A stretch of DNA of 64,000 nucleotides from Candidatus Ozemibacter sibiricus (lineage in GTDB: Bacteria; Muiribacteriota; Ozemobacteria; Ozemobacterales; Ozemobacteraceae): the NCBI GenBank assembly GCA_003327425.1, contig QOQW01000001.1, positions 248,001 through 312,000 of the forward strand. The letters run 5' to 3'. Below are positions 8,162 to 16,265 of the stretch, one piece after another. How positions within the stretch are numbered: the stretch's first letter is position 1; each line of letters opens with the position of its first letter. The position numbers were made by a program, and so were the translations under genes. A model generated the notes under the pieces. That model was not told where the DNA came from. It saw only the letters and a program-made list of their open reading frames with translations, and did not search any database.

Positions 8162-9460
8162 GTGTCCTTCCTGGATTTCCAGCTCCCGTTCTTGATCACC
8201 ATCGTCGTTCTGGTCGGGGCCAGCCTGCGGTCGGCGCGTGCGGTTAAATCCGAAACCGATTTCGCCGTCGCGGGCCGCGCCCTCGACCGCTGGGGCGTGG
8301 CGTGGGCCATCATCGGCACCCTGGTCGGGGGCGCCTCGACCATCGGTACGGTAGAAATGGCCTACCGCCACGGGTTGGCCGGCTGGTACTTCACGCTGGG
8401 CAGCGGGCTGGCCTGTTTGATCCTGGGGGTGTTGTTCGCGCCGGCGCTGCGGCAGGCCGAAGTGACGACGGTGGCCGAATTCCTCGGCCGCACCTTCGGC
8501 GCGCGGTTCCAGGCCTTCTGCAGCTCGTTGACCGCCCTGGGCATGTTCGTCCACATCGTCGCCCAGTTCCTGGCGGCCATGGCGATCCTGATCGCCATCT
8601 TCCAGTGCTCGGTCGGCGTGGCCCTGGGCGTGACGTTCCTGTTCCTGTTCCTGCTGGTGGCGGCGGGAGGCATGGTCGGGGCCTCCTGGATCGGCCGGGC
8701 CAAGTTCCTGTTCCTGTGCCTGGTCATGGGCTGGTCGGCCTGGCTGGCCGTCGGCCGGCTGGGGGGCCTGGGCGGGGCCTGGAGCTGGTACCAGGCGAAC
8801 CCTGATACCATGGGCCTGTTCAGTTACGGGTTCCGCAAGGGGTTCCTGGAGATCCTGTCGGTGGTGATCGGGGTGCTGTCGACGCAGACCTACCTGCAGG
8901 CGCTGTTTTCGGCCCGAGATGTCGGGCAGGCGCGGCAGGGGGCCCTGCTCAGCGCGGTGTTGATTCCGCCCATCGGCATCCTGGGCATCCTGGTCGGGAT
9001 GGCGTTGAAGCAGAGCGGCACCGTGATCGCCGGTTCCACCGCCCAGGCGTTCCCGCTGTTCTTGCGGGAAGCCTTTCCCGCTCCCCTGGCGGCCGCCTTC
9101 ATGGGGTGCCTGTTCTTCATCGTGCTGGGCACCGGGGCGGGGCTGGCGCTGGGCGTGACCACCAACCTGTCGGTCGACTTCCTCGAGAAGATCGCCTGGG
9201 TGGGCCGCCTGGGCAGCCCGCTGCTGCGGCTGCGGGCGCTGGGCGGTCTGGTGCTGGCGGCGGCGGCGGCGATCGTCCTGGTCGGGCTCGACACCTCGAT
9301 TCTGTTGTGGAGCTATCTCTCGATGGGGTTGCGGGGCAGCTCGATCCTGCCGGGACTGCTGCTGGTGGTGCTGCTGCCCCGCCTGGCCCAAAGCTCGTGG
9401 GTGGTCGCCGTGCTGGTCGCCCTCCCCCTGCTGTACCTGGCTTCCGTCGTCTTGCTGTGA
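8162..9460 (+). CDS. sodium:solute symporter family protein
   Basis: This is a 432-residue polytopic membrane protein with about 12 hydrophobic helices. It has the sodium/solute symporter layout, including ALDRWGVAWAIIGTLVGGAS near the N terminus and NLSVDFLEKI in the second half. It should import a small solute with Na+; family members carry sugars, amino acids, carboxylates or vitamins, and the substrate cannot be told from sequence. The start is GTG at 8162, with GAGGCG upstream and 23 bases after the oxidoreductase stop, so it is probably the last gene of the buk-ptb transcript. This suggests uptake of the fermented substrate or exchange of a carboxylate. It converges on the large minus-strand operon. 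Confidence 0.82.
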   Translation: MSFLDFQLPFLITIVVLVGASLRSARAVKSETDFAVAGRALDRWGVAWAIIGTLVGGASTIGTVEMAYRHGLAGWYFTLGSGLACLILGVLFAPALRQAEVTTVAEFLGRTFGARFQAFCSSLTALGMFVHIVAQFLAAMAILIAIFQCSVGVALGVTFLFLFLLVAAGGMVGASWIGRAKFLFLCLVMGWSAWLAVGRLGGLGGAWSWYQANPDTMGLFSYGFRKGFLEILSVVIGVLSTQTYLQALFSARDVGQARQGALLSAVLIPPIGILGILVGMALKQSGTVIAGSTAQAFPLFLREAFPAPLAAAFMGCLFFIVLGTGAGLALGVTTNLSVDFLEKIAWVGRLGSPLLRLRALGGLVLAAAAAIVLVGLDTSILLWSYLSMGLRGSSILPGLLLVVLLPRLAQSSWVVAVLVALPLLYLASVVLL

Positions 9461-9535
9461 ACCGGCCGGGCGCCGGCCGGCTGGCCAGCACGCTGGCACG
9501 CTCCAGGCCAGGGGGCGGCCGGATCGCCGGGCGGG

Positions 9536-10111
9536 TCAGGCGATCTCGATGCGGATGCGGGTGGTGCCGTCCTGGGTCGATTCGCTGACCGAGACGATGT
9601 TGCCCATGGCCCGGGCTTTCTCTTGCAGCGCTTCCCGGTAGACTTCCTGCAGGGCGGCGGTCAAGGCCTGGCGAGCCTGCATGGCTTCCGCCACCAACCG
9701 ATCCTTCTCTCCGGTTTCGAGATGCTGGAGGGCGACCTCGATCGAGGTGCGGACGGTCGCGGGCAGTTGTTCGACCGATACCTTGACGGGCCCGCTGTCG
9801 TCGTAGATGCCGAGCCGCGAGGAATCGATGGCGATGTCCTGGGCGAGTTGCGGCGAGATGTCGATCGCGAGGACGCGCGAGCCGGTGTCGATCTGCCAGA
9901 TGGCCTGGTTGGCCGAGGGGCGGGCCCACTTCCCGTCGGGAGTCCTGGTCCAGCCGCGACGAGCCAGCACCTGGTCGAGGAGTTCGGTCATCCGCTCGGG
10001 TTCGAGGATCCCGAGCAGGTCGAAGGACAGGTCCAGGCGGCCCCGGCGCGCCAGCTGGTCAGAGGTCAGAAACATGGCGAGAGGGAGTTTGATCTGGTAG
10101 CTCCTGCTCAT
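9536..10111 (-). CDS. unknown protein, last gene of the FtsH/MoxR/vWA operon
   Basis: This is a 191-residue soluble protein with no family I can name. A mixed N-terminal region (SRSYQIKLPLAMFLTSDQ) is followed by a beta-rich stretch, a long charged helix at about 125-165 (EKDRLVAEAMQARQALTAAL) and a final strand RIRIEIA. The ATG at 10111 is chosen over an in-frame upstream ATG because GGAGG lies six bases before it; this makes it overlap the preceding gene by 53 bases. Its place as ninth gene suggests a small accessory of the FtsH-type system. It could be one of the uncharacterised X-type domains described for FtsH ternary systems, but I cannot assign one. Confidence 0.72.
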   Translation of the reverse strand: MSRSYQIKLPLAMFLTSDQLARRGRLDLSFDLLGILEPERMTELLDQVLARRGWTRTPDGKWARPSANQAIWQIDTGSRVLAIDISPQLAQDIAIDSSRLGIYDDSGPVKVSVEQLPATVRTSIEVALQHLETGEKDRLVAEAMQARQALTAALQEVYREALQEKARAMGNIVSVSESTQDGTTRIRIEIA

Positions 10112-11030
10112 GGATGCCTCCGGATTGGCAGATGTCGGTGAGTGCACGGCACTCGCGATGGAACGCGTCGATGTGGCGGAAGAGGCCATACTGCTCGATG
10201 GCTCCCTCGAGGAAGCGGGCGTCGTCGAACCCCAGGGCGGCGGGGCCTGTCCAGGCAGCCACGGCGGTGCGGATGGCTCCCGTCGCGAAGGGGTCGCCGC
10301 TGGCGAGCCGCAGCACGTCGGCGGCATGCTCGAAGAAGAACCTGATGCGTCGCTGCGCGGGCTTGGGAAGAGAGGTCGGGCGATCGGTCTCGGCCTGGCC
10401 GAAGCGATGGATGGCGTAGGCCAACGCCTGGAAGAAGGTCGCCGTGTGTTCGATCAGCAGCTCGCGCAGGGGCAGGGGGACCGGGTCAGGGCGCTCCAGG
10501 TAGACCTTCCAGGGGAGGGTGGCGGGGTTGTAGAACTGCCAGAGGTGCAAGAACATGGCGACGACCAGCCAGGGGGCGTCATTGGCATGGAGCCAGGCGA
10601 AATCGAATCGATCGACGAGTCGACGGTCGAGCAGGGCCAGAAACAAGGCGTCGGCCGGGGTGACCGTCTGCCAGACCGGTGGCTTGCCCTGGCGGCGACC
10701 GACCAGATCTTCCCAGAGGCGGCGGGGAGCGCGATCGGAAAAGGCCAGGGTGGTCTGGCGCCAGAACAGCTCGTCAAGAGCACTGGCACGGACCACTTGA
10801 TCATTTTCGAGGAAGAGGAAGGGGCGGAACTGGAAGGTGATGGCCACCTCGCGCCCCACCAGGGCGCCGACGGTGCGGCGCCAGCGGGTCAGGAATTCTT
10901 CGGACAGTTCGATCTCGAGGGGCAGCTTGTCGAAGTGCTTCCGATGAGGCAACTCCTGATCGGGATAGCCGCTCAAGCAGTTCGCCAGATACTGCCAGAT
11001 GATCTCTTCGGGAATGATCTGGACCTTCAT
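10059..11030 (-). CDS. unknown soluble protein of the FtsH/MoxR/vWA operon
   Basis: The 323-residue product is helix-rich and aromatic-rich, with no signal peptide and no convincing membrane helix. Segments such as WLVVAMFLHLWQFYNPATLPWKVYLE and RIRFFFEHAADVLRLASGDPF look like a buried helical core. I recognise no catalytic motif and no family. The ATG at 11030 has GAGGG just upstream; the longer open frame to 11312 would run over the preceding gene in another frame. A 103-base space separates it from the 101-residue gene, the only sizeable gap in the operon, and it shows no clear promoter. Function is unknown; context implies a partner of the two AAA+ machines. Confidence 0.72.
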   Translation of the reverse strand: MKVQIIPEEIIWQYLANCLSGYPDQELPHRKHFDKLPLEIELSEEFLTRWRRTVGALVGREVAITFQFRPFLFLENDQVVRASALDELFWRQTTLAFSDRAPRRLWEDLVGRRQGKPPVWQTVTPADALFLALLDRRLVDRFDFAWLHANDAPWLVVAMFLHLWQFYNPATLPWKVYLERPDPVPLPLRELLIEHTATFFQALAYAIHRFGQAETDRPTSLPKPAQRRIRFFFEHAADVLRLASGDPFATGAIRTAVAAWTGPAALGFDDARFLEGAIEQYGLFRHIDAFHRECRALTDICQSGGIHEQELPDQTPSRHVSDL

Positions 11031-11133
11031 GGAAACCCTCGGATGGGCAGGGGGTCTGCGGCAAGCGAAGCGCAGGAAAGCCCTGGCGGCGGGGTGGCGT
11101 GGAGCCGCCTGGATGGGTGGGCGGGCTGGAGCA

Positions 11134-11439
11134 TCACTGGGTCTGGTCCTGGCGTCGTGGAGCCGCTTCCGTCTGCGACTGCGCCACCGCCGTGGGCTGC
11201 TCGCGCAGCTCGGGGTGGTGGTCGAGGCAGACGAGCGGAATCCGGCCGTCGCGCAGCCGACCGGCGACGTCGTCGCCGAACATCCGGCCGGCCAGGGCGA
11301 TGACCTCGTCACGGATCTCCCCTGAACGGATGGCCTCGTTCAGTTCGAGAGTCGACAATTCAGGATCTTCATAATCGACGACGATCTTGGTCTCGCCGGT
11401 GCGCTGATCGAACGAGAAGTCGAGGATGATCTTCTTCAC
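11134..11439 (-). CDS. small unknown protein next to the radical-SAM gene
   Basis: The product is an acidic protein of 101 residues. An N-terminal beta strand pair (KKIILDFSFDQRTGETKIVVDYED) is followed by two helices and a Gln/Thr-rich tail. The start is GTG at 11439, sharing GTGA with the stop of the radical-SAM gene and preceded by AGGAGG, so the two are translationally coupled. The MKKIxLxF...G.T.I.VD pattern recalls small DUF2997-like domains, a weak match made by eye. It could be a substrate or carrier of the radical-SAM enzyme, or a small adaptor. It contains one cysteine (in PLVCLDHH). Confidence 0.7.
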   Translation of the reverse strand: MKKIILDFSFDQRTGETKIVVDYEDPELSTLELNEAIRSGEIRDEVIALAGRMFGDDVAGRLRDGRIPLVCLDHHPELREQPTAVAQSQTEAAPRRQDQTQ

Positions 11440-12074
11440 GGGGACCTCCTGAGGGGTAGGGTGGGGGAGAGAACGGGCCGCCGCGGCGCGGGGGCTGGCG
11501 GCTCGAGGGGGTGAGGGCCGGGCCAAGGGGTGTCGGGCAAGGGGGTGCCATTGATGACAATGGCATCGCCGCGCAGGTGGATCTCGATCTCGCGGCGGGC
11601 CGCGGGCCAAGCGGCTGCCAGGTTTCGGTAGCGGTCGGTCAGGGCATGGATCGTCTGATTGGTGGAGCCGATCCAGCGCCGGGGGTCGGGATGGTGGGCG
11701 GCCTCGAAGGGACCGGCTTTGACCAGGTCGCAGCAGTCAAGGATCTGGGGAAACCTGGTGCGGACGATGTTCCAGGGGTAGCCGGTGAACAGGATGACGC
11801 CGAAATCGCCTCGGGCCCGCAGGCGGCGCAGCAGGATCTCGAGTTCGGCGGCCTGATCGAGGGGTTCCCCGCCGAGCAGGGTCAGGCCTTCGACGGGGAG
11901 TGCGGCCAGCTCGTCGGCCAGCGCGAGGGGGTCGCGGTCCTGCCCGCCGTGCGGGTCGAGGAATTCGGGATTGCAGCAGCCCGGGCAGCGGATCGAGCAG
12001 CCCTGCAACCAGAGGGCGGCTCGCCGGCCGGGGCCTTCCACTTCGGTCAGCTTGATCAATTCAGCGATCCGCAT
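11436..12074 (-). CDS. radical SAM activating-enzyme-like protein (4Fe-4S)
   Basis: The cluster motif CSIRCPGC (C26, C30, C33; CxxxCxxC) sits after LWLQG as in NrdG/PflA-type activases. LTLLGGEPLDQ supplies the SAM-contacting GGEP motif, and GVILFTGYPW follows as in the same subfamily. The protein has 212 residues, with a Pro-rich tail that may be disordered. NrdG-type enzymes make glycyl radicals, while related short rSAM enzymes modify peptides. No glycyl-radical enzyme is encoded in the window. The gene overlaps the vWA-like gene by 14 bases and the next gene by 4, so it is firmly part of this operon. The substrate is unknown; the neighbouring small proteins are candidates. Confidence 0.85.
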   Translation of the reverse strand: MRIAELIKLTEVEGPGRRAALWLQGCSIRCPGCCNPEFLDPHGGQDRDPLALADELAALPVEGLTLLGGEPLDQAAELEILLRRLRARGDFGVILFTGYPWNIVRTRFPQILDCCDLVKAGPFEAAHHPDPRRWIGSTNQTIHALTDRYRNLAAAWPAARREIEIHLRGDAIVINGTPLPDTPWPGPHPLEPPAPAPRRPVLSPTLPLRRSP

Positions 12075-13365
12075 GGCCGATCATCTGCTTCAGGATCTGG
12101 ACGATGCTGAGGCCGAGTTCCTGCTCCTGTTCGCGCGGGTCGGCGGCGGCGAAGGCATCGGTCTGGGGAAAGGAGAACGGAATGTGTTTGACGCGGGGGT
12201 CGGGGGGGCCGCCCAGCTTCCAGCCCTGGGTGCGGGGCGATTGGAAGTCGGCGGGCGGGTCGCCGTGCGCGGACAGGAAGATGCGTTTGAAGATGCCCTT
12301 CTCTTCGAGGAAGAAGCGGAAGAAGGCGCAGGCTTCGCGAAAAGCCGAGGGCATGAAGCCGCGGAACTGGAAGAAGAGGCGCACGGCGTCTTTGACGAAG
12401 GTCTCCATCAGGCGGTCGGCCAGCACGAAGCACCAGGCGAACAGCAGGCCGAGGTGGCGCTCGTGCTCGAAGAACGGCGTCAGTTCGAGGTCGACGGTGA
12501 TGTCGCGGCGGATGCGGAAGACGGCGCCTTCTTCCCGTTTGAAATAGAGCAGTTGGTTCTCGCAGTATTTGAGATCGAACAGATCGACTTCCATCTCTTC
12601 GTCGATGAACCCCAGCTCGGAGGAGAGCAACGAGCTGATGTCCCCCTTGGTCGTCAGCGAATCGTAGCCGCCCAGGGGCAGGATCTGCGGTTCGCCGAAC
12701 TGGGCGACCACGGTGGCCGATTCCTCCTTCAGGGTGAAGACGCCGGTGGCCCAGTGGGCGAGGCCGTTGACCGCCGCCATCATGCGGCGGTAGAAGGTGC
12801 GATCGGCCGGCGAGCGGAACAGGTGCGGGTGGCCGATCTCGAACAGGTCGGTCGGGGTCAGGGTCAGGGGGGCGGCGGCGAGCCGGCTCAGCGCATCCTG
12901 GTAGATGGTCTGCAGATGTCGGGTGGCGGGGAAGGCCGGATCGGGAGCGGTGGGGTGGTCGAGGACGTGCTCGAGATCGAGGCTGGCCATTTGGACGACC
13001 GCATGATGGAAGCCCGGCAGGCGATCGATCACCTGGGCCAGCACCCCGGCGATGAAGTCTTCCGAGGGGCGGGCGCCGCGCAGGATGAACAGGCCCTCCA
13101 GGTGTTCGAAGCCGGGGAGGCGGGTCAGCCGGGTCAGCAGTTCGTCTTCGGCGGGCAGACCGGTCCGTTCCCGATGAGGGCCGGCCGTCTTGTGGGTGAG
13201 GCGCTCCCAGAGCAGGCCGAAGAACCCGGGGGGCAGGGCGTTCTTCCCGGCCCGCACCGCCTCCTTCCAGATGCGTAACGGAAGCGGTTCGAGCTGGCGA
13301 AAGCCCGAAGCCTCGAGGGAGGCGTTCAGCCAGGCGGCGATCTCGGGGCGGCTCAGCAGCGCCAT
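12061..13365 (-). CDS. divergent von Willebrand factor A-like protein paired with MoxR
   Basis: The 434-residue product has a novel helical N-terminal half, then a segment with the strand-helix order of a vWA domain. A strand VFRIRRDITVDLEL lies at about 282-295, followed by a helix LGLLFAWCFVLADRLME, a strand RLFFQFRGF, the helix AFREACAFFRFFLEE and the strand KRIFLSAHGDPP (360-371), which mimics the usual LLTDGEP. The MIDAS motif DxSxS is not evident, so metal binding is probably lost. vWA proteins encoded beside MoxR ATPases act as substrate or adaptor partners. The gene lies 18 bases after the moxR stop. The vWA call is a pattern-level inference; a structure prediction would settle it. 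Confidence 0.62.
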   Translation of the reverse strand: MALLSRPEIAAWLNASLEASGFRQLEPLPLRIWKEAVRAGKNALPPGFFGLLWERLTHKTAGPHRERTGLPAEDELLTRLTRLPGFEHLEGLFILRGARPSEDFIAGVLAQVIDRLPGFHHAVVQMASLDLEHVLDHPTAPDPAFPATRHLQTIYQDALSRLAAAPLTLTPTDLFEIGHPHLFRSPADRTFYRRMMAAVNGLAHWATGVFTLKEESATVVAQFGEPQILPLGGYDSLTTKGDISSLLSSELGFIDEEMEVDLFDLKYCENQLLYFKREEGAVFRIRRDITVDLELTPFFEHERHLGLLFAWCFVLADRLMETFVKDAVRLFFQFRGFMPSAFREACAFFRFFLEEKGIFKRIFLSAHGDPPADFQSPRTQGWKLGGPPDPRVKHIPFSFPQTDAFAAADPREQEQELGLSIVQILKQMIGHADR

Positions 13366-13383
13366 GGTCCGTTCGCGCCCTGC

Positions 13384-14367
13384 CTATTCCATGCTGTCCA
13401 GCCGTTCTTCGATGAAGGCTTTGATCTTCTGCACGTCGGCGAAGTTGTTGCCGCAGTAGCGCAGGATCTTCAGCTCTTCGCGGGTGACGCGGCCGCCGTT
13501 GAACAGGAAGGCCTGGGTGACGATCAGCTTGTACAACTTGATCAGTTTGCGATCGGTGATCTCGACCTTCAGCTCGTCGGCCAGCACGGCGATCAGCGTC
13601 TTGAAGGCCTTGGTCATCCGTTCATCGCCGAGCAGTTCGGCGTCGGGCTGCTCGATCATGCGCGGGAGCACTTCGTTGAGCACGTAGCGATGGATGAGCA
13701 GAAAATCGTCGAGCGTACAATCCGAGGCCCAGGGGCGTTCCTTGGCGAAGGCCCGCGTCTCGAACCGGACCCCGAAGCGGATCAGCTCGTAGAAGTGGGT
13801 GGCGCGCACCGGCAGGGTCTCGACCTTCAGGATGAAGCGGTCTTTGAGGGCGTCGAACTCGCCGAAGTCGGGGATCTCGTTGCTGGCGGCGAACATGCAG
13901 ACGAGCGGCACCGGCAGGGGCACCCCCTCCTGGTAGTATTTGCGTTCGTTGATGACGGTCAGCAGCATGTTGAGGATGGCCGAGTTGGCTTTGAAGATCT
14001 CGTCGAGGAAGGCGATGCGCGCCTCGGGCAGATGCCCTTTGACCTTGCGGACGTACTGGCCGGCCTTCAGCTTCTGGATGTCGACGGGGCCCATGATCTC
14101 GCTGGGTTCGGTGAACTTGGTCAGCATGTACTCGAAGTAATCGCCCTCGGCCAGGCCGATGGCCTGGCAGAAGACCGAGACCAGCAGCGATTTGGCGGTG
14201 CCGGGGCGCCCGATGAAGAGCATCGGCTCCTGGGCGGCGACGGCGGTCACCATCAGCTTGAGCATTTCGTCGCGGGCCAGGAAGAACTCGCACAGGCGGT
14301 TGTGCAGGGCGGTGATGCGCTCGCGCGCGGCATTGATCTCGTCGGTGGCAGGAAGGTCGATGGCCAT
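13384..14367 (-). CDS. MoxR-family AAA+ ATPase
   Basis: This 327-residue AAA+ protein has Walker A GRPGTAKS (53-60), Walker B RIAFLDEIFK (117-126), sensor 1 in CMFAASNEIP and the MoxR-type sequence FTEPSEIMGPVDI. The C-terminal helical lid follows. MoxR ATPases act as chaperones that load cofactors or remodel partners together with vWA proteins; the next gene supplies such a candidate. The ATG at 14367 is preferred to the in-frame ATG at 14472, which lies inside the upstream coding region. GAGGAA precedes the start and 11 bases separate it from the upstream stop. The second AAA+ machine of the operon is the FtsH-like protease at its head. Confidence 0.93.
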   Translation of the reverse strand: MAIDLPATDEINAARERITALHNRLCEFFLARDEMLKLMVTAVAAQEPMLFIGRPGTAKSLLVSVFCQAIGLAEGDYFEYMLTKFTEPSEIMGPVDIQKLKAGQYVRKVKGHLPEARIAFLDEIFKANSAILNMLLTVINERKYYQEGVPLPVPLVCMFAASNEIPDFGEFDALKDRFILKVETLPVRATHFYELIRFGVRFETRAFAKERPWASDCTLDDFLLIHRYVLNEVLPRMIEQPDAELLGDERMTKAFKTLIAVLADELKVEITDRKLIKLYKLIVTQAFLFNGGRVTREELKILRYCGNNFADVQKIKAFIEERLDSME

Positions 14368-14378
14368 GGTGTTCCTCG

Positions 14379-16253
14379 TCAGATGGGCTTGAAATGGGGA
14401 GAGCGGTCGATCTGCTGCAGCCAGTCCTGGAAGCCGTTGGGGGTGGCGAAGCGGCGGGCGTGGTCCATCCACAGGGTGCGGCGGCGTTCCTGGAACTGGT
14501 GCTGCTCGATGTTCTCGGGGACGAGGTCGGCCAGGGTGCCGACCTCCAGGAAGCTCAACAGGGTCAGGATCTCGTCGACCATGGTTTCATCCTGGACGAC
14601 CTGGAGCGCCTGGTCGAGCCAGCGCATGGTGCGTTCCAGCATGCGGTCGAGCTGGAAGCGGCGCACCTGCGAGCCATTCAGGAACAGGCACAGGATGAAG
14701 TGTTCGGCGGCGTCGCGGAAATCCGACCAGCCATGCGGGGGCTCGGGCAGCCGGGCGAGCAGGGCGTTGAACAGCCGCTGTTCGTCGACTTTGCGGCGGA
14801 AGGCCAGCGACAAGCGGTAGATGTCGCAGTAGAGGGTGAGGTTGTACAGATCCCAGGGGGATTGGCGGCCGAGATCGATGACCAGAGGCTCGATCAGCGG
14901 TTCGAAATCCTTCTGGGGGCCGAACCGCGTGACCATCAGCAGCAGGAGGCGTTGGGCCCGGGCCTTGTGATGGAGGGTGGCCCCTCGGCCGAGCGCCAGC
15001 CGGAAATAGGCCGACCAGTCGCTGGCGCGGGCCAGGTAGCGGCGGTAGATGGCCTCGGCCAGCGGCTTGCCGTCGCTGACCGGCGGGAACTCGGTGTCCG
15101 GGAGGGCCGTCATCCAGGAGATGGACCGCAGCTCGGCGGCGAATTCGGGGTCGGCGCGGGTGAACAGGAAGGTCGGGCGGTAGAGGGCGCCGGTGAACAT
15201 GTCGTCGAGCGAGATCTCGCGGATCTTCTCCATGGTGAGGGTGTCGAACCAGCGGCGGGTGGCGGCGGTGCGGCGTTCGCTCTCGGGCAGATGGGGCCAG
15301 TGGTCGAGATCGGCCTTCTTGCGGGCGACCAGGGAGCCGGGAGCGGGGGTCACCGCGATGGGGGAAACCAACTTGTTGGCCAGTTCGGGCGTGAGGTGGG
15401 CGGACAGCAGGATCCGGAACTGCTGGCGGACGAGGGCGACGGGCTGAATCGAGGCGCAGCCCATGCGGAGCAGGAAGTTGTTGACGTTCATGCGGATGCG
15501 GGGTTCGTCGGCGGGCGTCATCAACCCGATGCGGTTGGCGCCCTCGGGGCGCGTGCCCGAGATCACCTGCCCGTCGCGGAAGGCATGGAAGGTGCGCTCC
15601 GAGCCGGCGTAGCCGGTGCGCATGGCGTCGATGGCCTGGCGGAAGATATCGGCGTCGCGGAACCGCCAGGCGAAGGCCAGGTGGAGCAGGTAATGGAACT
15701 CGGCGTCGAGATGGACGTTGCGGATGGAGGCCAGCAGGGCGCCGCGCTTGAGCGAGGTCAGGTTGGGGGTCAGCAGCGAGCGGAAGCGAGGATCGGTCTC
15801 GGCGAACTGCATGGTCGTGTTCAGCAATTCGCCCTCGTCGTGGTCGAGGATGGCGGCGGTGCCGGCCCCCACCAGCGCCGAAGAAACCGCTTTGAGCCCG
15901 GCGCTGAGGGCGGCGCGGCGCCGCCAGGCGGCGGTGTCATCGATGTGGGCGAGCAGATGCCGGTCGAGCTTGCGCAGCTCATCGCGGGCGGAGGTGGCCT
16001 CGGTCTCGCTGAAGGTGGGGGCGCCGGTCAGGTTGACCTTGCCGCGGGCCGGCTTCTGATGACGTTGGAAGCTCGGCGCGGCGGCGGCGCGCCAGCCGCC
16101 GCCCCCCCCTTCATTGGCCTCGCCGCCGAAGAAGGCGGCCACTTTGCGCAGCACCCCCGCCAGGAGGCCTTCTGGTTCTTCCTCAGCCCCAGTTCGGGGT
16201 TTCGCCGCGGGATGGTGGGGATCGGCCTCGTCGAGGGTCAGCTCGACGATCAT
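14379..16253 (-). CDS. large unknown protein of the FtsH/MoxR/vWA operon
   Basis: The product has 624 residues. The first 100 or so are low-complexity and charged, probably disordered; the rest is soluble and mostly helical, with many Arg/Leu pairs, and resembles helical-repeat scaffolds without a motif I can name. No Walker, protease or nuclease motif is seen. The ATG at 16253 overlaps the stop of the upstream gene (ATGA). The same reading frame is open upstream as far as 17363, and an A9 tract directly before the ATG could let ribosomes or RNA polymerase shift from the upstream gene into it, making a fused protein of about 1030 residues. Function is unknown; it may be the scaffold or effector subunit. 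Confidence 0.75.
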   Translation of the reverse strand: MIVELTLDEADPHHPAAKPRTGAEEEPEGLLAGVLRKVAAFFGGEANEGGGGGWRAAAAPSFQRHQKPARGKVNLTGAPTFSETEATSARDELRKLDRHLLAHIDDTAAWRRRAALSAGLKAVSSALVGAGTAAILDHDEGELLNTTMQFAETDPRFRSLLTPNLTSLKRGALLASIRNVHLDAEFHYLLHLAFAWRFRDADIFRQAIDAMRTGYAGSERTFHAFRDGQVISGTRPEGANRIGLMTPADEPRIRMNVNNFLLRMGCASIQPVALVRQQFRILLSAHLTPELANKLVSPIAVTPAPGSLVARKKADLDHWPHLPESERRTAATRRWFDTLTMEKIREISLDDMFTGALYRPTFLFTRADPEFAAELRSISWMTALPDTEFPPVSDGKPLAEAIYRRYLARASDWSAYFRLALGRGATLHHKARAQRLLLLMVTRFGPQKDFEPLIEPLVIDLGRQSPWDLYNLTLYCDIYRLSLAFRRKVDEQRLFNALLARLPEPPHGWSDFRDAAEHFILCLFLNGSQVRRFQLDRMLERTMRWLDQALQVVQDETMVDEILTLLSFLEVGTLADLVPENIEQHQFQERRRTLWMDHARRFATPNGFQDWLQQIDRSPHFKPI

Positions 16254-16265
16254 GCGTTTTTTTTT
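16250..16265 (-). promoter_or_regulatory. A9 slippery tract A_AAA_AAC at the gene junction, possible -1 frameshift site
   Basis: On the minus strand the end of the upstream gene reads GTA AAA AAA AAC GCA TGA. It contains the canonical heptamer A AAA AAC in the correct phase, six bases before the stop. A -1 slip gives CGC ATG ATC, exactly the frame of the next gene. Nine consecutive A residues are conspicuous in such GC-rich DNA. RNA polymerase slippage on A9 would have the same effect. The overlapping ATGA offers ordinary reinitiation as the simpler explanation. Confidence 0.45.
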
